64,000 bases of DNA from Carettochelys insculpta (GCF_033958435.1 NC_134137.1:256478501-256542500); one strand, 5' to 3'. Shown: positions 11,320-22,899, counted from the stretch's first letter. The notes: generated by a model not told the origin, from the letters alone. Numbers and translations are program-made.

Positions 11320-14003
11320 GGAAAGACAGGGAAAGAAGGGAGGAGGTGTTGCCTTGTATATTAAAAATGTACACACTTGGACAGAGGTGGAGATGGACGT
11401 AGGAGATGGATGGGTTGATGTCTCTGGGTTAGACTCAGAGGAGTAAAAAACAAGGATGAGGTCCTACTAGGCGTCTACTACAGGCCCCCTAGCCAGGTGG
11501 AAGAGGTGGATGAGGCTTTCTTTAAACAGCTAACAAAATCATCCAGGGCCCAGAATTTGGTGGTGTTGGGGGACTTCAACTATCCAGGTATATGTTGGGA
11601 AACTAATACAGCAGGGGACAGACTGTCCAATAAATTCTTGGATTGCATTGCAGACAACTTTTTATTCCAAAAGGTTGAAAAAGCTACTGGGGGGAAGCTG
11701 TTCTAGATTTAATTTTAACAAATACAGAGGAAATTATTGAGAATTTGAAAGTGGAAGGATGCTTGGGTGAAAGTGATCATGAAATCATAGAATTCACAAT
11801 TCTAAGGAAGGGTAGAGGGGAAAACAGTACAATAGAGATAATGGATTTCTGGAAGGCACATTTTGGTAAACTCAGACAGCTGGTAGGTAAGGTCCCATGG
11901 GAAGCTATACTGAGGGGAAAAACGGCTGAGGAGAGTTGGCAGTTTTTCAAAGGGACATTATTAAGGGCCCAAAAGCAAGCTATCCTGCTGCGTAGGAAAG
12001 ATAGAAAACATGGCAAAAGACTGCCTTGGCTTAACCAGGAGATCTTGCATGATCTCAAAATAAAAAAGGAATCGTATAAGAAATGGAAACTAGGACAAAT
12101 TACAAAAGACGAATATAGGCAAACAACACGAGCATGCAGGAGCAAGATTAGAAAGGCTAAGGCACAAAATGAGCTCAAACTAGCTACAAGCATAAAGGGA
12201 AACAAGAAGGCTTTTTACAAATACACTGGCAACAAGAGGAAAACCAAGGAGAGGGTAGGGCCATTGGTCAGTGAGGAGGGAGAAACAGTAACAGGGAATT
12301 TGGAAATGGCAGAGATGTTTAATGATTTCTTTGTTTCAGTCTTCACTGAGAAATCTGAAGGAATGCCTGACATAGAGAATGCTAGTGAAAAAGGGGTAGG
12401 TTTAGAAGTTGAAATAAGAAAAGAACAAATTAAAATTTACTTAGAAAAATTAGATGTCTGCAAATCACCAGGGCCTGATGAAATGCATCCTAGAATCCTC
12501 AAGGAGCTGATAGAAGAGGTATCTGAGCCTTTAGCAATCATTTTTGGAAAATCGTGGGAGATGGGAGAGATTCAAGAAGACTGGAAAAGGGCAAATATAG
12601 TACCCATTTATAAAAAGGGGAACAAGAATAACCCGGGAAACTACAGGCCAGTCAGCTTAACTTCTGTGCCAGGAAAGATAATGGAGCAGGTAATTAAAGA
12701 AATCATCTGCAAGCATTTGGAAGGTGGTAAGGTGATAGGGAACAGCCAGCATGGTTTTGTTAAAAACAGATCATGTCAAACCAATCTAATAGCTTTCTTT
12801 GATAGAATAACGAGCCTTGTGGATAAGGGAAAAGCGATGGATGTGGTATACCTAGACTTCAGTAAAGCATTTGACACGGTCTCACATAATATACTTATCA
12901 ATAAACTATGCAAATACAACTTAGATGGGGCTGCTATAAGGTGGGTGAACAACTGCCTGGATAACCGTACCCAGAGAGTAGTTATTAATGGTTCTCAATC
13001 CTGCTGGAAAAGTATAACTAGTGGGGTTCTGCAGCGGTCTGTTTTAGGACTGGTTCTGTTCAATATCTTCATTAACGACATAGACATTGACATAGAAAGT
13101 ACACTTATTAAATTTGCAGATGATACCAAGCTGGGAGGGGTTGCAACTTCTTTGGAGGATAGGGTCATAATTCAAAAGGATCTGGATAAACTGGAGAAAT
13201 GGGCTGAGGTAAACAGGATGAAGTTTAATAAAGACAAATGCAAAGTGCTCCCCTTAGGAAGGAACAATCAGTGTCACACATACAGAATGGGAAAGGACTG
13301 CCTAGGAATGAGTACAGCAGAAAGGGATCTGGGGGTTATAGTGGACCACAAGCTAAATATGAGTCAACAGTGTGATGCTGTTGCAAAAAAAGCAAACATG
13401 ATTCTAGGATGCATTAACAGGTGTGTTGTGAACAAGACGCGACAAGTCATTCTCCTGCTCTACTCTGCTCTGGTTAGGCCTCAGCTGGAGTATTGTGAAC
13501 AGTTCTGGGCACCGCAGTTCAGGAAGGATGTGGAGAAATTGGAGAGGGTCCAGAGGAGAGCAATGAGAATGATCAAAGGTCTAGAGATCATGACCTATGA
13601 AGAAAGGCTGAAAGAATTGGGCTTGTTTAGTTTGGAAAAGAGAAGATTGAGGAGTGACATTATAGCAGTTTTCAGGTATCTAAAAGGGTGTCATAAGGCA
13701 GAGGGAGGGAACTTGTTCTTCCTTGCCTCTGAGGATAGAACAAGAGGCAATAGACTTAAATTGCAGCAGGGGAGGTTCAGGTTGGACATTAGGAAGAAGT
13801 TCCTAACTGTCAGGGTGATCAAACACTGGAACGAATTGCCAAGGGAGGTGGTAGAATCTCCACCACTGGAGATATTTAAGAAGAGGTTAGTAGATGGCTT
13901 TCAGGGATGGTCTAGAAAGTGCTTGGTCCTGCCATGAGGGCAGGGGGCTGGACTTGAAGGCCTCTCAAGGTCCCTTCCAGTCGTACTCTTCTATGATTCT
14001 ATG
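11320..14003 (+). mobile_element. CR1 LINE inserted in the RTE-like LINE
   Basis: A 5'-truncated CR1, beginning within the endonuclease (GRRGGVALYIKNV) and ending with the canonical 3' end: gaaggcctctcaaggtcccttccagtc, then tatgattctatg. The flanking RTE sequence resumes at about 14004. A 6-bp attaca on both sides (11314-11319 and 14004-14009) may be a target duplication, but it could be chance because the tail itself is AT-rich. The orientation is opposite to the RTE host. Confidence 0.88.
11497..13937 (+). CDS. CR1 ORF2: endonuclease end plus reverse transcriptase, one frameshift
   Basis: The frame 11745-13937 is open for 730 codons. The endonuclease C-terminal SDH block ([10 protein letters not shown]) is near residue 8, and the reverse transcriptase has [25 protein letters not shown], the motif [13 protein letters not shown] and the catalytic FADDTKL near residue 455. 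The C-terminal part has [12 protein letters not shown] and ends FWNELP-like ([15 protein letters not shown]). The endonuclease upstream (11497-11706, [14 protein letters not shown]) is in another frame, so a one-base shift near 11690-11700 separates the two. The usual [13 protein letters not shown] reads [13 protein letters not shown], three substitutions in a conserved loop, so activity is doubtful. The long open frame marks a fairly recent insertion. Confidence 0.88.
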
Positions 14004-14098
14004 ATTACATAGTGTATTTCCTGAATCATACTTTCTCTGCTGTATTTGATCATCTCTCCCGTGATCTTATCATTTTCAGGGCTCTTTTTGTTCTTTAG

Positions 14099-15506
14099 TT
14101 ATTTCACTGCCTTTTCTACTTCCTCCTTTGAAATATTGGTCTCGCTTTTGGTGCTCAGTGGAGATATCTCTTTCAGTGCTTCATTCAGACCCTCTGAGAC
14201 ACTCGGGTCCAACTGTGATTTGTATAGATCGGTGCAATATCTCATCCATTGCTGCACAATCTTCTCCCTGTTCATGAGCACTCCTTTGTTCTCATCTTTG
14301 ATCGCCATGTGCTTTGGTTGCAATTTCCTATTGATATTCCTAATTGTCTTATACACCTCCCTGGTCTTACATTCGCCGTAATACCTCTCTATATCTTCAC
14401 ATTGCTCCTCTAACCATTTCTCCTTATCCTTTCTGGCTGCTTTCTTTATGTCACCCTATATTGGTGTTCTGCCGTCTCAGAAACATCTCTTCTGATCTTC
14501 AACACTCTCTTCTCTTGAACCAACTTGCGTCTCCTGGGTAATCCACTTCTTATTGATCTTTTCTTCTTCTGGAACAGTCTGCTCAATTGCGTCTTCTATA
14601 GCAATGGTTATCCCTGCGACTCTCTTATCTAGGTCTTTCTCTTTGGTGATAATCTTCTCTTCAAGCATTGCTCTGTATACATTCCCTGTTTCTTACTCAC
14701 ATAGCCTCGCCACGTCTCTTCTTTTGTTAAACTGTGTCTTACATTTTCTTTTGAGTTTTATCTTGATGTTTGTGATCACTAGATTGTGGTCTGAGTCTAT
14801 ATCCACTCCCTGGAAAGTTTGGCACTGGTGTACTGATGTTATCCATCTTCTTCGTATCAAAATCATATCTATCATATTCTTGGACTTCCCATCATTCTAT
14901 TGCCACGTCCACTTCCTACAGTCCCTTTGTTGGAATCTTGTGTTGCACATCACTATCTCATACTCTGTAGCAAACTCCAGTAGTTTCTCACCTTGTTCGT
15001 TTCTTTGTCCATATCCAAACCTTCCCATGACTCTCTCCCAACCTTCGTTATCTGTTACAACCTTCATATTCTAATCTCCTCCAATGATCAACGCATCTTT
15101 CTTCGGTATCTCCTCCACGGTCTTTGTCAAGTCTTTGTAGAATAGCCCAATCTCTTCCTCCGTACTGTCCTACGTGGGTGCGTACACCTGAATGACTGAG
15201 GTGTTAAACGGTTTTGCTTTGAATCTCGCTACCATCATTCTTGCACTCACCGGTTTGTATCGTAATAATGCTCTCCTAGTTGTTTTGCTAAGAAGGAATC
15301 CAACTCCTGCTTCATGCTTTGTTTCATTTCCTGACCAAATGCTTTGCAACCGCATATCTCTCCTGATGCTGTCCAAGAATATCACATTGGTATCGCTCCA
15401 TCTTCTTCTGAAGCAGCTCTAATTTTCCAGTTGCCCATAGTGTTTGGACGTTCCATGTTCCAATGGATAGCATATGTGTTAGTTGTAATTTTCTTTCGGT
15501 AGCCAA
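14099..15506 (-). pseudogene. RTE-like LINE endonuclease and linker remnants
   Basis: Successive minus-strand open pieces. 15506-15324 has IGTWNVQTLWATGKLELL (the endonuclease start with the Asn of GTWNV). 15385-15170 has VGFLLSKTTRRALLRYKPVS and VIQVYAPT (the YAPT block). 14875-14693 has IDMILIRRRW and DIDSDHNLVI (the catalytic SDH). 14668-14477 and 14356-14099 are linker up to the reverse transcriptase. The pieces are in different frames separated by stops. The order and motifs fit the endonuclease of RTE-type LINEs. Confidence 0.8.
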
Positions 15507-15775
15507 CTTATCGACCCAATCCCAAACGCTCGTTTGGTATCACGGTCCTTGTTTATCCAGGCAACGTCCAAGCTGGCATCTTTTATCATTTAGTTGTACT
15601 GGCATCAGATTTCATTCATAGTGTTGTTTGATGGTCAGCGCATTGACACACATCTGACCAACTCTCCTCACTCATCCAGGCTTGGGACTGGCATGTGGCT
15701 CATAGAGGTTTCATGGCAGAGTTCTTTGCTTACTTGGAGGCTGACAAATGCGGCAAGTGGGGGAAGGTGGCTGGT

Positions 15776-16394
15776 CACTTTAAACTCTGTAGGTTATGAG
15801 TACTAAGATAAGTAATTCCAGATATACACAAAATAGGAGAATGGCAGTATGGTACAAGATAGAATGCAGTTTGGATAAAGGCAAGCTAATAAACAGAACT
15901 GGCCAAATTTTTCTCATGAATTTTTTTTCATCTGTAAATAGGTTTGCATTGAGAACAAAATGTTTCAAAGAAAATTTTCATTTTTAACATTTTTTCCATC
16001 TAAATCAAAATATAAATGAAAATTTTAAGATCCCCTGTTTTGAACCATTTTACAAAGAAAAATATTAAAGGAATAACTGATATTTTAGAATTTTCAACTT
16101 TTCTTCATTGAAGCTGTGTTCCTCCACAGTTTTTGATTGCTCTCCAAGCTTTTGCCAGTTCAGAAGCAGTCAGAAAGCACTGAAAAGGTTACTTTCTCTT
16201 TTAGAGTAATGCTTTCAATTACAAAATAACTCATTATTAAGTGTTAAGATAAAAACCAAAATGTTATTTTTATAAATGAAGTGGCATTCCCCGCACCACA
16301 CATTCTTATTCTTTTCAAACTGGAAAAACAGAAAAACACTAAAAAGGGTTGGGAAAAACACTCTTACTTTTGATGGAAAATTCTAAAAAGGGTT
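15776..16394. other. No recognisable feature
   Basis: AT-rich non-coding DNA following the 5' end of the RTE-like LINE. I see no exon and no known repeat. Confidence 0.45.
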
Positions 16395-16685
16395 CTTCAA
16401 ACAGCCCTCAGTCAGCCTTTGGAACTCTTTCCTAGAAGATGATGCGAAGGCCAAGATTATAACTGGGTTCAAAAATTCGTTAGATGGATAGGTCCATCAA
16501 TGCCTTTTAGACAAGATGGCTAGGATGCTGCCTCTGTTTACAAAACGTTAGGAATAGGCTACAGAGGATGAATCACCTGAGGATTACCTGTTCTGTTCAT
16601 TGCCTCTGACTCATCAGGCTTTGGCCCCTGTTGGAAGACAGATATTGGGCTACGTGGACCTTTGTTCTTACCCAGAATAGCCATC
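16395..16685 (+). mobile_element. CR1-like LINE 3' end (older subfamily)
   Basis: A plus-strand reading of the C-terminal end (AKIITGFKNSLDG, then HQCLLDKMARMLPLF) is followed by the 3' end block tattgggctacgtggacctttg and then ttacccagaatagcc. This resembles the CR1 3' terminus (ggctagatggacctttggtctgacccagtatggc). The element is degraded. Confidence 0.6.
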
Positions 16686-16747
16686 CTTTCTTTGACCAGC
16701 TCTAGTACTAAACATTGTCAAAAACCAGAACAAAAAGAATACACAAT

Positions 16748-17178
16748 GGCTGTATCTACACAAGCCCTCTCCTTTTGGAAGAGGCATATTAATGAGGGAG
16801 TTAAAGAGATGCCAATGAAGCGCTCCATGAATATGAAGTACCTCATTAGTATAATAACGGCTGTGGCAATTCAGAAGTGCTGCTTTCAAATTGTGTGTCG
16901 CCCGCGTAGCTGGGGGCCTTTCCAGTCTACCCCCAGGACTTTGAAAGCTCCTTCTTCCCATTTGTTTTGGGCAGAAGGGGCTTTCAAAGACTGGGGGACG
17001 GGTTGTTTCAAAAGGCCAAACAGGCAGCATGCAATGTGAAAGCAGCACTTTCGAATTGCCATGGCCACCATTATGCTAATGAGGTGCTGCATATTCATGG
17101 CAGTGCCTCATTAGCATCTTTTGAACTCCCTCATTAACATGCCCCTTCTGAAAGAAGGGGGCTCGTGTAGACACAGCC
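16748..17178. mobile_element. Foldback MITE (GGCTGTATCTACACAAGCCC ends)
   Basis: The 431-bp element has arms that are near reverse complements. The left is ggctgtatctacacaagccctctccttttgg...aatgagggagtt, and the right is aactccctcattaacatgcccc...ggctcgtgtagacacagcc. Internal pairs such as cctcattag facing ctaatgaggtgctgcatattcatg confirm the foldback. The flanking triplets are AAT (16745-16747) and AAC (17179-17181), a near-match to a 3-bp target duplication of Harbinger type. It has no coding capacity. Confidence 0.75.
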
Positions 17179-19920
17179 AACAGGAAAAGCCTAATTTAAT
17201 ATATAGGAAACACAAAGCGGCCTTTGAGGATGAGGTCAGTGAAGGCACATGGGCAGGGACTGGGAGCAATTAACAGCCCTTTATGTATTATATATCTATG
17301 TCATGACATAGACACATAATGGAGTATAACCTGGATTACCTCATCTCAAAACAGATAGCAGTGATTGGAAAAAATAAAGCGAAAGGTGCTGGAAAGGCAT
17401 GAGAAGTATACCTAAGACTGCTAAATCTAGGATTGTATCAGCTAGCGCAGGATTTGGATAAATCCTTTATTGCCTAATTCACCAAAGCAGAAGTGCTCAC
17501 GAGGATTGGTTGGAACCAAAAACAAACAAACCAAAACCAAAAAGTCAGTCAGTCCCTTCTTCTTACACTGCCTGATAACTTCCCAATGTTCTGTGAAACT
17601 CAGCTCAATGTGGCAGGCTAAAACCACCTCTGCACAGGAATCCAGGAATGACACACAAGCCCACCTGCAATACATTATATACCAAGTGCTCGAATGGCTC
17701 CAGCCAGTGAAGCACTAAAAGCCCTGGAATATTCCTCAGCTATTCTAGCGCTAAACATATTCAACTGCGGAGTCAGAATTGATGGGGCTATACTGGGGAA
17801 TGTGTGATTCTGTAGTGTGGACTCTTGGACTATGTCTAGACTCCAGACTTACGTCAGGAGACCAGAGGTCTCGGCAGAAGTCTGTCGTGTCAGGAGCATT
17901 CTGCTGACATTCCTGTCTTCCTTGTTCCACAGGGAAGAAGGGTTGTCTTGGCAGAGAGGGTTTTCCTGACATTTTGCCCCATGTGGATGGGCCAAATGTC
18001 AGGAAAGCCTCTCTCGATGGAACTGCCAGCAAGAGATACGCAACTGTGGTGTGCAAATTGTGTACCTTGTGCCAACAGTTCTCAGTAATCTACACCCAGC
18101 CTTGGAGATAGGCTCGTCTAACATTCAACCACATGTGTGCAAACCAGGATGTAGATACACACTGCAGTTTACACTTACCCAAAGAGAAAACCCCTTCTGA
18201 CCTTCACTGGGACAGTGAGTACAGGCCTAGCTCACACTGAGAATACACGATTCCCAATACTGCTACAGGGCAGGCAATTTGGAACAAATAAAGAATAAAT
18301 ACTTATTCAGATTATTTGAATCCTGTGGTGTTCATTGCCTGAAGGGCCACAGAGTTGAATACTGTGGCTAAGTTAAAGAAAAGAATGCAATTTTATTACC
18401 ATGACCAAAAAACACTACACAGCTTTGTAAGCTCAAATACAATATAATGAAATCATATGCTTTGGTCTGGCCATCACCAATGGGACTCAGAAAAGTAATT
18501 TTCTTCTGAAGCATAGCATTATACTGTTTGCTGGATGAAGCAATATGTCTCTTTTCCGACCCTTCTGAACACAGTACTTGCTAGACAATGCTAGTGGCAA
18601 GATCATTATTATTTAATACTTCTGCTGCATAATGGGCGTGTATACCACTTTAGTGATCAGACAAACAAACAATAAGAACTTTAAGGCAGGAATGTTCTCT
18701 TAAGGGGAGTTTTGCTACTGATTTTAATGGGTGCAGCATTGGGCTCTAAATGGAGAGCCTCTGCACAAAATTTAATGGTGAGAATACTAGAGTGGGACAG
18801 TTACCTGATCCCTTTCCATTGTCAAATCCTGTTTGTTATATTTCCAAAATAAATGTTTTCTCATGTTGGTCTGAATTGTATTGCTGTTGAAGGATTATTT
18901 TCAGAGTCAAGTGTGGACTGAGTTGAAGAAGCCACTGCCCTGCATAACATTACATAGATCTTCAGGCTATAAGAAATATTAGTTTATTTACAGCTAAAAA
19001 GTACTCTTACTTTTTTTCAAACATGTGAACTGCTTCAGATCAGTGTGTGGAAAAGGAATGCAAATAGCATCAAGTGTTCAGTTTGTGATGAAAATCTGCT
19101 ACCCTTGCTCCCTTTTATCTTACATGCACTGCATTTGATGAAGAGCACACAGTGCTCGTAGTAACAGAGAGGTAGCCATGTTAGTCATGTCTGTTACAGC
19201 TATCTTTCTCAGTTCTGCTCAGTGCATGTGAGGACAAGGATTAAGCACATTGCTCCCTAATGTTTCCAGCCTGTAGAAAATATGTTCTATTCTTACTAAG
19301 TACACATGAATGAGTCACAAATTATTGCTAGCTGTATAGCTTTAGCATCTCTTGAAAACAGAGCAAAATATGTGTATGGATGTAAAGGAATAAAATAGCT
19401 GCTATTTACATAAATGACTCATTTTAAATCATGCTTCTGAATTTATCAAATCAGTATAATCCAATTACATTACTTCATAATAAATATAGCATTCCTTGTA
19501 ATACTTTGGGTGCTATGCCTCCTGAAAAATTTCAGGGACCAAATCTCTCTCTCTTAAATCATTTTCCCCTCAGGCAAAAGTACCATTAAAGTACACTTCA
19601 GAAAGACTCTAATGGCAACTTTGGCTGAGTAACAGATGCAGCACTTGACCTGTCTGTTTTGTGACTCTACTGCACATTATTCTTTCCACAGAAAATATAT
19701 GTAAGATTAAGTGAGTCCCTTGAATGACTGACAATGCTTTTGAGCATTGCAAATAAATCTTTTGACTGAACATTTCAAAACTAATTAGCTCATCAGCTTC
19801 CTCCATACCAATGTGCCTACACTTTTTCTGACTAGTATGCTGGAAGACCAAAAAAAAAAAAAAAATCAAGCTGATTCATTCCAGGATGGATTCAGGTAAT
19901 CATGAGAACAAGTGAAAGAA
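17179..19920. other. Non-coding DNA; possible weak MITE at about 17827-18080
   Basis: No exon is visible. Around 17827-18080, tatgtctagactccagacttacgtcagg and internal facing repeats (tgtcaggaaagcctctctcga / gagagggttttcctgacat) suggest a damaged MITE. A short piece at 19164-19195 (gaggtagccatgttagtca) resembles the terminal part of the Penelope 3' ends seen elsewhere here. The rest of the stretch is not recognised. Confidence 0.4.
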
Positions 19921-19929
19921 GGACTTTGC

Positions 19930-20055
19930 ACGTTATTCAGGTTGTCAGAGCTAGGGTCAATGCCCTCTGGCAGACTCAAACCAGGGACTGCTAGAGCTTA
20001 GGGAACATGCCTCCCAACTTGAGCTGAAGACTAGCTGCCTCTCAGCTTAGGTGAT
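19930..20055 (-). mobile_element. Possible tRNA-derived SINE fragment
   Basis: On the minus strand ggtttgagtctgcc resembles a polymerase III B-box (GGTTCRANYCC). It follows an A-box-like taagctgagaggcagctagtc by about 65 bases. The family is not recognised and this is a weak call. Confidence 0.3.
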
Positions 20056-20866
20056 AGAGGATGCTTATTCCTACTATGTGAAGTGGACTAGATGTCACTA
20101 CACAGGGCACTTAACCATACATAGGTGTGTGGGTTACACTAGGAAGATATTTTTATCCATCATATATACTGCTATATGGTTTGTCTTATGTTTGGGGTGC
20201 AATGAACATTTATGCACACTTCCAATTATCATAGTCAAGAAGGGAACTAGAATAGGTTGTGTTAAGTACTTCACTTATCCACAGACTATGTATCACCTTG
20301 ACAGAAGTGAGGGTGTCCACACCATATCTCAGCTCTGACTAGCTCTCATCAATACTTGTGGTGTAAATCATGGGCACATTGAAAACAATGGCAAAACTCC
20401 CATTGATATCCAGGGGGCCAGGATTTCTGTCTATGGGTGAGAATGTAGTCGATCCTGCATGCCAAGTCTATCCTTGGTCTCCATGCTGGAAGTGACAAGA
20501 AGGAAATCAACTATATCTAGCTACAATATTGGATTTGTACTGTCAACGCCTGCCCATTAGAAAAAGAAATGAGACTAAGAATCAGTCACCAGATGGTAAC
20601 TACTACAGGTCACTGCTGAATTGGAACAGATTCAGACTATTGACCTAAAGGAGAAAAATCTCCTCATCCCATTACTAATCCTTTTAGCCTTTTCCTGATA
20701 AGGGCTTTAAGAATGCTAAAACATGCTACCTATCACACCTCTAGAGATCTCAGGAGAGAGGGGGAAAGCAAGGACTCATTTACAATCTTCACGGATGTTT
20801 CAGAATACTGAAGTTCTATCAGAACAGTGCTTAAACTTTATAATTAACTTTATTGTAAGTACCAAC

Positions 20867-21036
20867 CTTTTTATGTTTCCAAATTTTTGTGCATGACCCA
20901 AAATCTTTCCGAAATCTATATGGAACATGTGTCCAGTGTTTGTCAGCATGATATTGTCATTGTGTCGGTCACAGACTCCCAGAATGAAGGTAACAACACA
21001 CCACGCAGCACAGGAATGAAAGAAATTTGTTATTGC
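20867..21036 (-). CDS. PIK3C2G: PIK3C2G exon: catalytic and activation loops
   Basis: A 170-nt exon of 56 codons plus two bases. The acceptor is tttattag before GCAATAACA, and the donor AAAAG is followed by gttggt. It encodes the kinase core: [17 protein letters not shown], the catalytic loop [21 protein letters not shown] with the metal-binding DFG, and [10 protein letters not shown]. These are the signatures of a class II PI3-kinase C-lobe. Compared with mammalian PIK3C2G it has small changes (SCAAW for [16 protein letters not shown] for GKFLGHAQTFG). It enters in phase 0, matching the previous exon. No following exon (expected to start RDRAPF) is visible down to position 1. Confidence 0.95.
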
Positions 21037-21065
21037 CTAATAAATCAAAACACAAAGAGGAAATA

Positions 21066-21391
21066 CAGTAAACTTCTTCATATCTGACATCCTATTACCC
21101 AGAACTCTTAAATAATGGGCATTTTAACCATAAGTAAATTTTAGTTATATTTTCCATAAGAACCGTACAGTGAAAGTAAATACAGCAAATACAGTGTAAT
21201 TTTACAGTGCACGATACTACTGTTTTTGGTAAATAAAGTACTCTGCATACACTTTTGTTTGTTTTTTTAATATCTTATCTTGTTTTTCGTTAGTGTTATG
21301 CATTGCCATGTATATCTCTCTATTATCCAGAATATTTGAATATCTGGCAACCTTGCGGACCCATGACTACCAGATATGAAAGAGTTTACTG
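21066..21391. mobile_element. Tigger/TcMar-type MITE abutting a kinase exon
   Basis: Terminal inverted repeats: cagtaaacttcttcatatctgacat at 21066 and, in reverse complement, cagtaaactctttcatatctggtag ending at 21391. The left flank is TA, the usual pogo/Tc target; the right flank reads TG. The 326-bp element has no coding capacity. Its left end lies only 29 bp upstream (in transcription sense) of the acceptor of the 20867-21036 exon. Confidence 0.7.
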
Positions 21392-21552
21392 TGTAAAGTA
21401 ATGTGGCTTTTGAATTACTAACAGGAAAATGAAGCCCCACAAGCTCTTGTGAACTTGCTTAAAGTTGAATACAGTCCTAAGTGTTTGCAGGTTGAGGACC
21501 TAAACTACTAGTATGGGAACTGCTGTAGTACAACTGACCAATGGCTCACCTC

Positions 21553-21739
21553 TGCTATGTCTACACTAGAGAGTTATTTCAAGATAACAGCTGTTATTCT
21601 GAAATAACTTTGCTAGCATCTAGACTACGAACGTGCTATTTCAAAATAAATTCAAAATAGCTGGTGCATTATTTTGAAATCAGTAACCCTCCTTTCAGGA
21701 GGAATAACACCTACTTCGAAATAGAGGTTTCAAAATTGG
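21553..21739. mobile_element. MITE fragment (TATTTCAAAATAAC family), left part
   Basis: It starts gctatgtctacactagagagttatttcaagataac. The interior is rich in ttatttcaaaata and similar palindromes, as in the related copy at 53216-53410. It is interrupted at 21739/21740 by a Harbinger deletion derivative. A later stretch at about 22718-22795 (gctatgttacttcaaaataagatattt) may be its other part. Confidence 0.55.
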
Positions 21740-22463
21740 GGTGCGTCTGCACTAGTCAGCTACATCGAAGTAGCTGGCACAATGTCGAAATAGCACGTGT
21801 CGTGTCTACACACATTGTGCGCTATTTTGATGTTGAAATGGATGTTAGGCGGTGAGACGTCGAAATCGCTATTCCTATCTGAAGATGGGAATAAGCGCCC
21901 TACTTCAAAGTTGAAGTAGGGTGCGTGTAGATTATCTGCATCTCGCTACATCGAAATAGTGGGGTCCTCCATGGCGGCCATCAGCTGAGGGGTTGAGAGA
22001 TGCTCTGCCCAATCCCTGCGGGGCTCTGTGGTCGCCATGTGCAGCAGCCCTTAGCCCAGGGCTTCTGGCTGCTGCTGCTGCAGCAGGGGGTCCATGCTGT
22101 GTGCACGGGGTCTGCAACCGGTTGTCAGCTCTGCAGACCTTGTGCTGTGTAGGCCAAGTGTGTCTGGGAGGGGCCCTTTAAAGAAGTGGCTTGCTGTTGC
22201 CCCAGAAGGGCTAGTCCAGCCTGTGACCCCATCTGCAGGCTTTGCTGGCCCATTATTTCTACAGGGAATGCTTGTGTGTGTAGATGCTCCACACTTCCTT
22301 CTGGGGCGGCTCCTTTCGACGTTCCCCATCGCTACTTTGACGTTGAACATCGACGGCACCAGCACCAGAGGATGTGTAGACAGTACGTGTTGAAGTAGCT
22401 TATTTCGATGTTCTTACTTCGAAATAGGCTACGTCGATGTAGAGCGATTTTGTAGATGTAGCC
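21740..22463. mobile_element. Non-autonomous Harbinger, internal-deletion derivative
   Basis: The 724-bp copy matches both ends of the autonomous Harbinger at 23757-27846. Its left about 300 bp (ggtgcgtctgcactagtcagctacatcgaagtagctgg, gatgttaggcggtgagacgtcgaaatcgctattcc, gtggggtcctccatggcggcc) correspond to 23757-24075. Its right about 400 bp (gtctgggaggggccctttaaag onward) correspond to 27450-27846. The join lies at the CTG/CAG repeat near 22065-22090, which is also where the full copy has its glutamine repeat. The flanking triplets TGG and AGG match in 2 of 3 positions. Confidence 0.8.
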
Positions 22464-22532
22464 AGGTGCTATGAAGATACAGAATAATGCTGTTCCTAAA
22501 TAAGCCATAATGGCACCCAAATGGCACTATTT

Positions 22533-22713
22533 CCCTCTGAAAGAACTGCATCTACACAGCAGCTTTTGCCTCTGGAAGGGGATCTTCCAGAAGCAAGATC
22601 TTGTGGGAATATACAAATGAGGCATGAGATAGTTTAATCCGTGTCTCATTTGCATCTTCCATTGTGCTCATTACCATGCCCCTTCTGGAAGGGAGGGCCA
22701 CTGTAGATGCGGC
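22533..22713. mobile_element. MITE fragment (GCATCTACACAGC ends)
   Basis: It runs from ctgcatctacacagcagcttttgcctctgg to cttctggaagggagggccactgtagatgcggcc. The internal facing pair tacaaatgaggcatgag / gtctcatttgcatcttcc is typical of the foldback MITEs in this window. Confidence 0.55.
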
Positions 22714-22899
22714 CTTAGTGTGTAGCTATGTTACTTCAAAATAAGATATTTGAAAATAAGTGTATTGAAATATCTTATTTGGAAATACCTCTATCCTTAG
22801 GTAGTCGTCATATCTTGTTCAGTGATTAATGTTGGATAGTTTTTTTGCATTTAGGTGGAATCTGTCACCCATGAACTCCATGAACTAATTAATGAAGCC

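Larger units (their letters stand above)
9886..15775 (-). mobile_element. RTE-like LINE on the minus strand, split by a CR1 insertion
   Basis: Read on the minus strand, it runs from a 5' untranslated part (about 15775-15510) through an AP-type endonuclease (15506-14690) and a linker to a reverse transcriptase (about 11313-10136). It ends in a (TGA/ATG)n microsatellite tail at 9944-9890. The trinucleotide tail and the endonuclease start IGTWNVQTLWATGKLELL fit RTE-type LINEs. A plus-strand CR1 (11320-14003) sits between linker and reverse transcriptase. Stops and frameshifts are spread through the endonuclease part. Confidence 0.75.
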
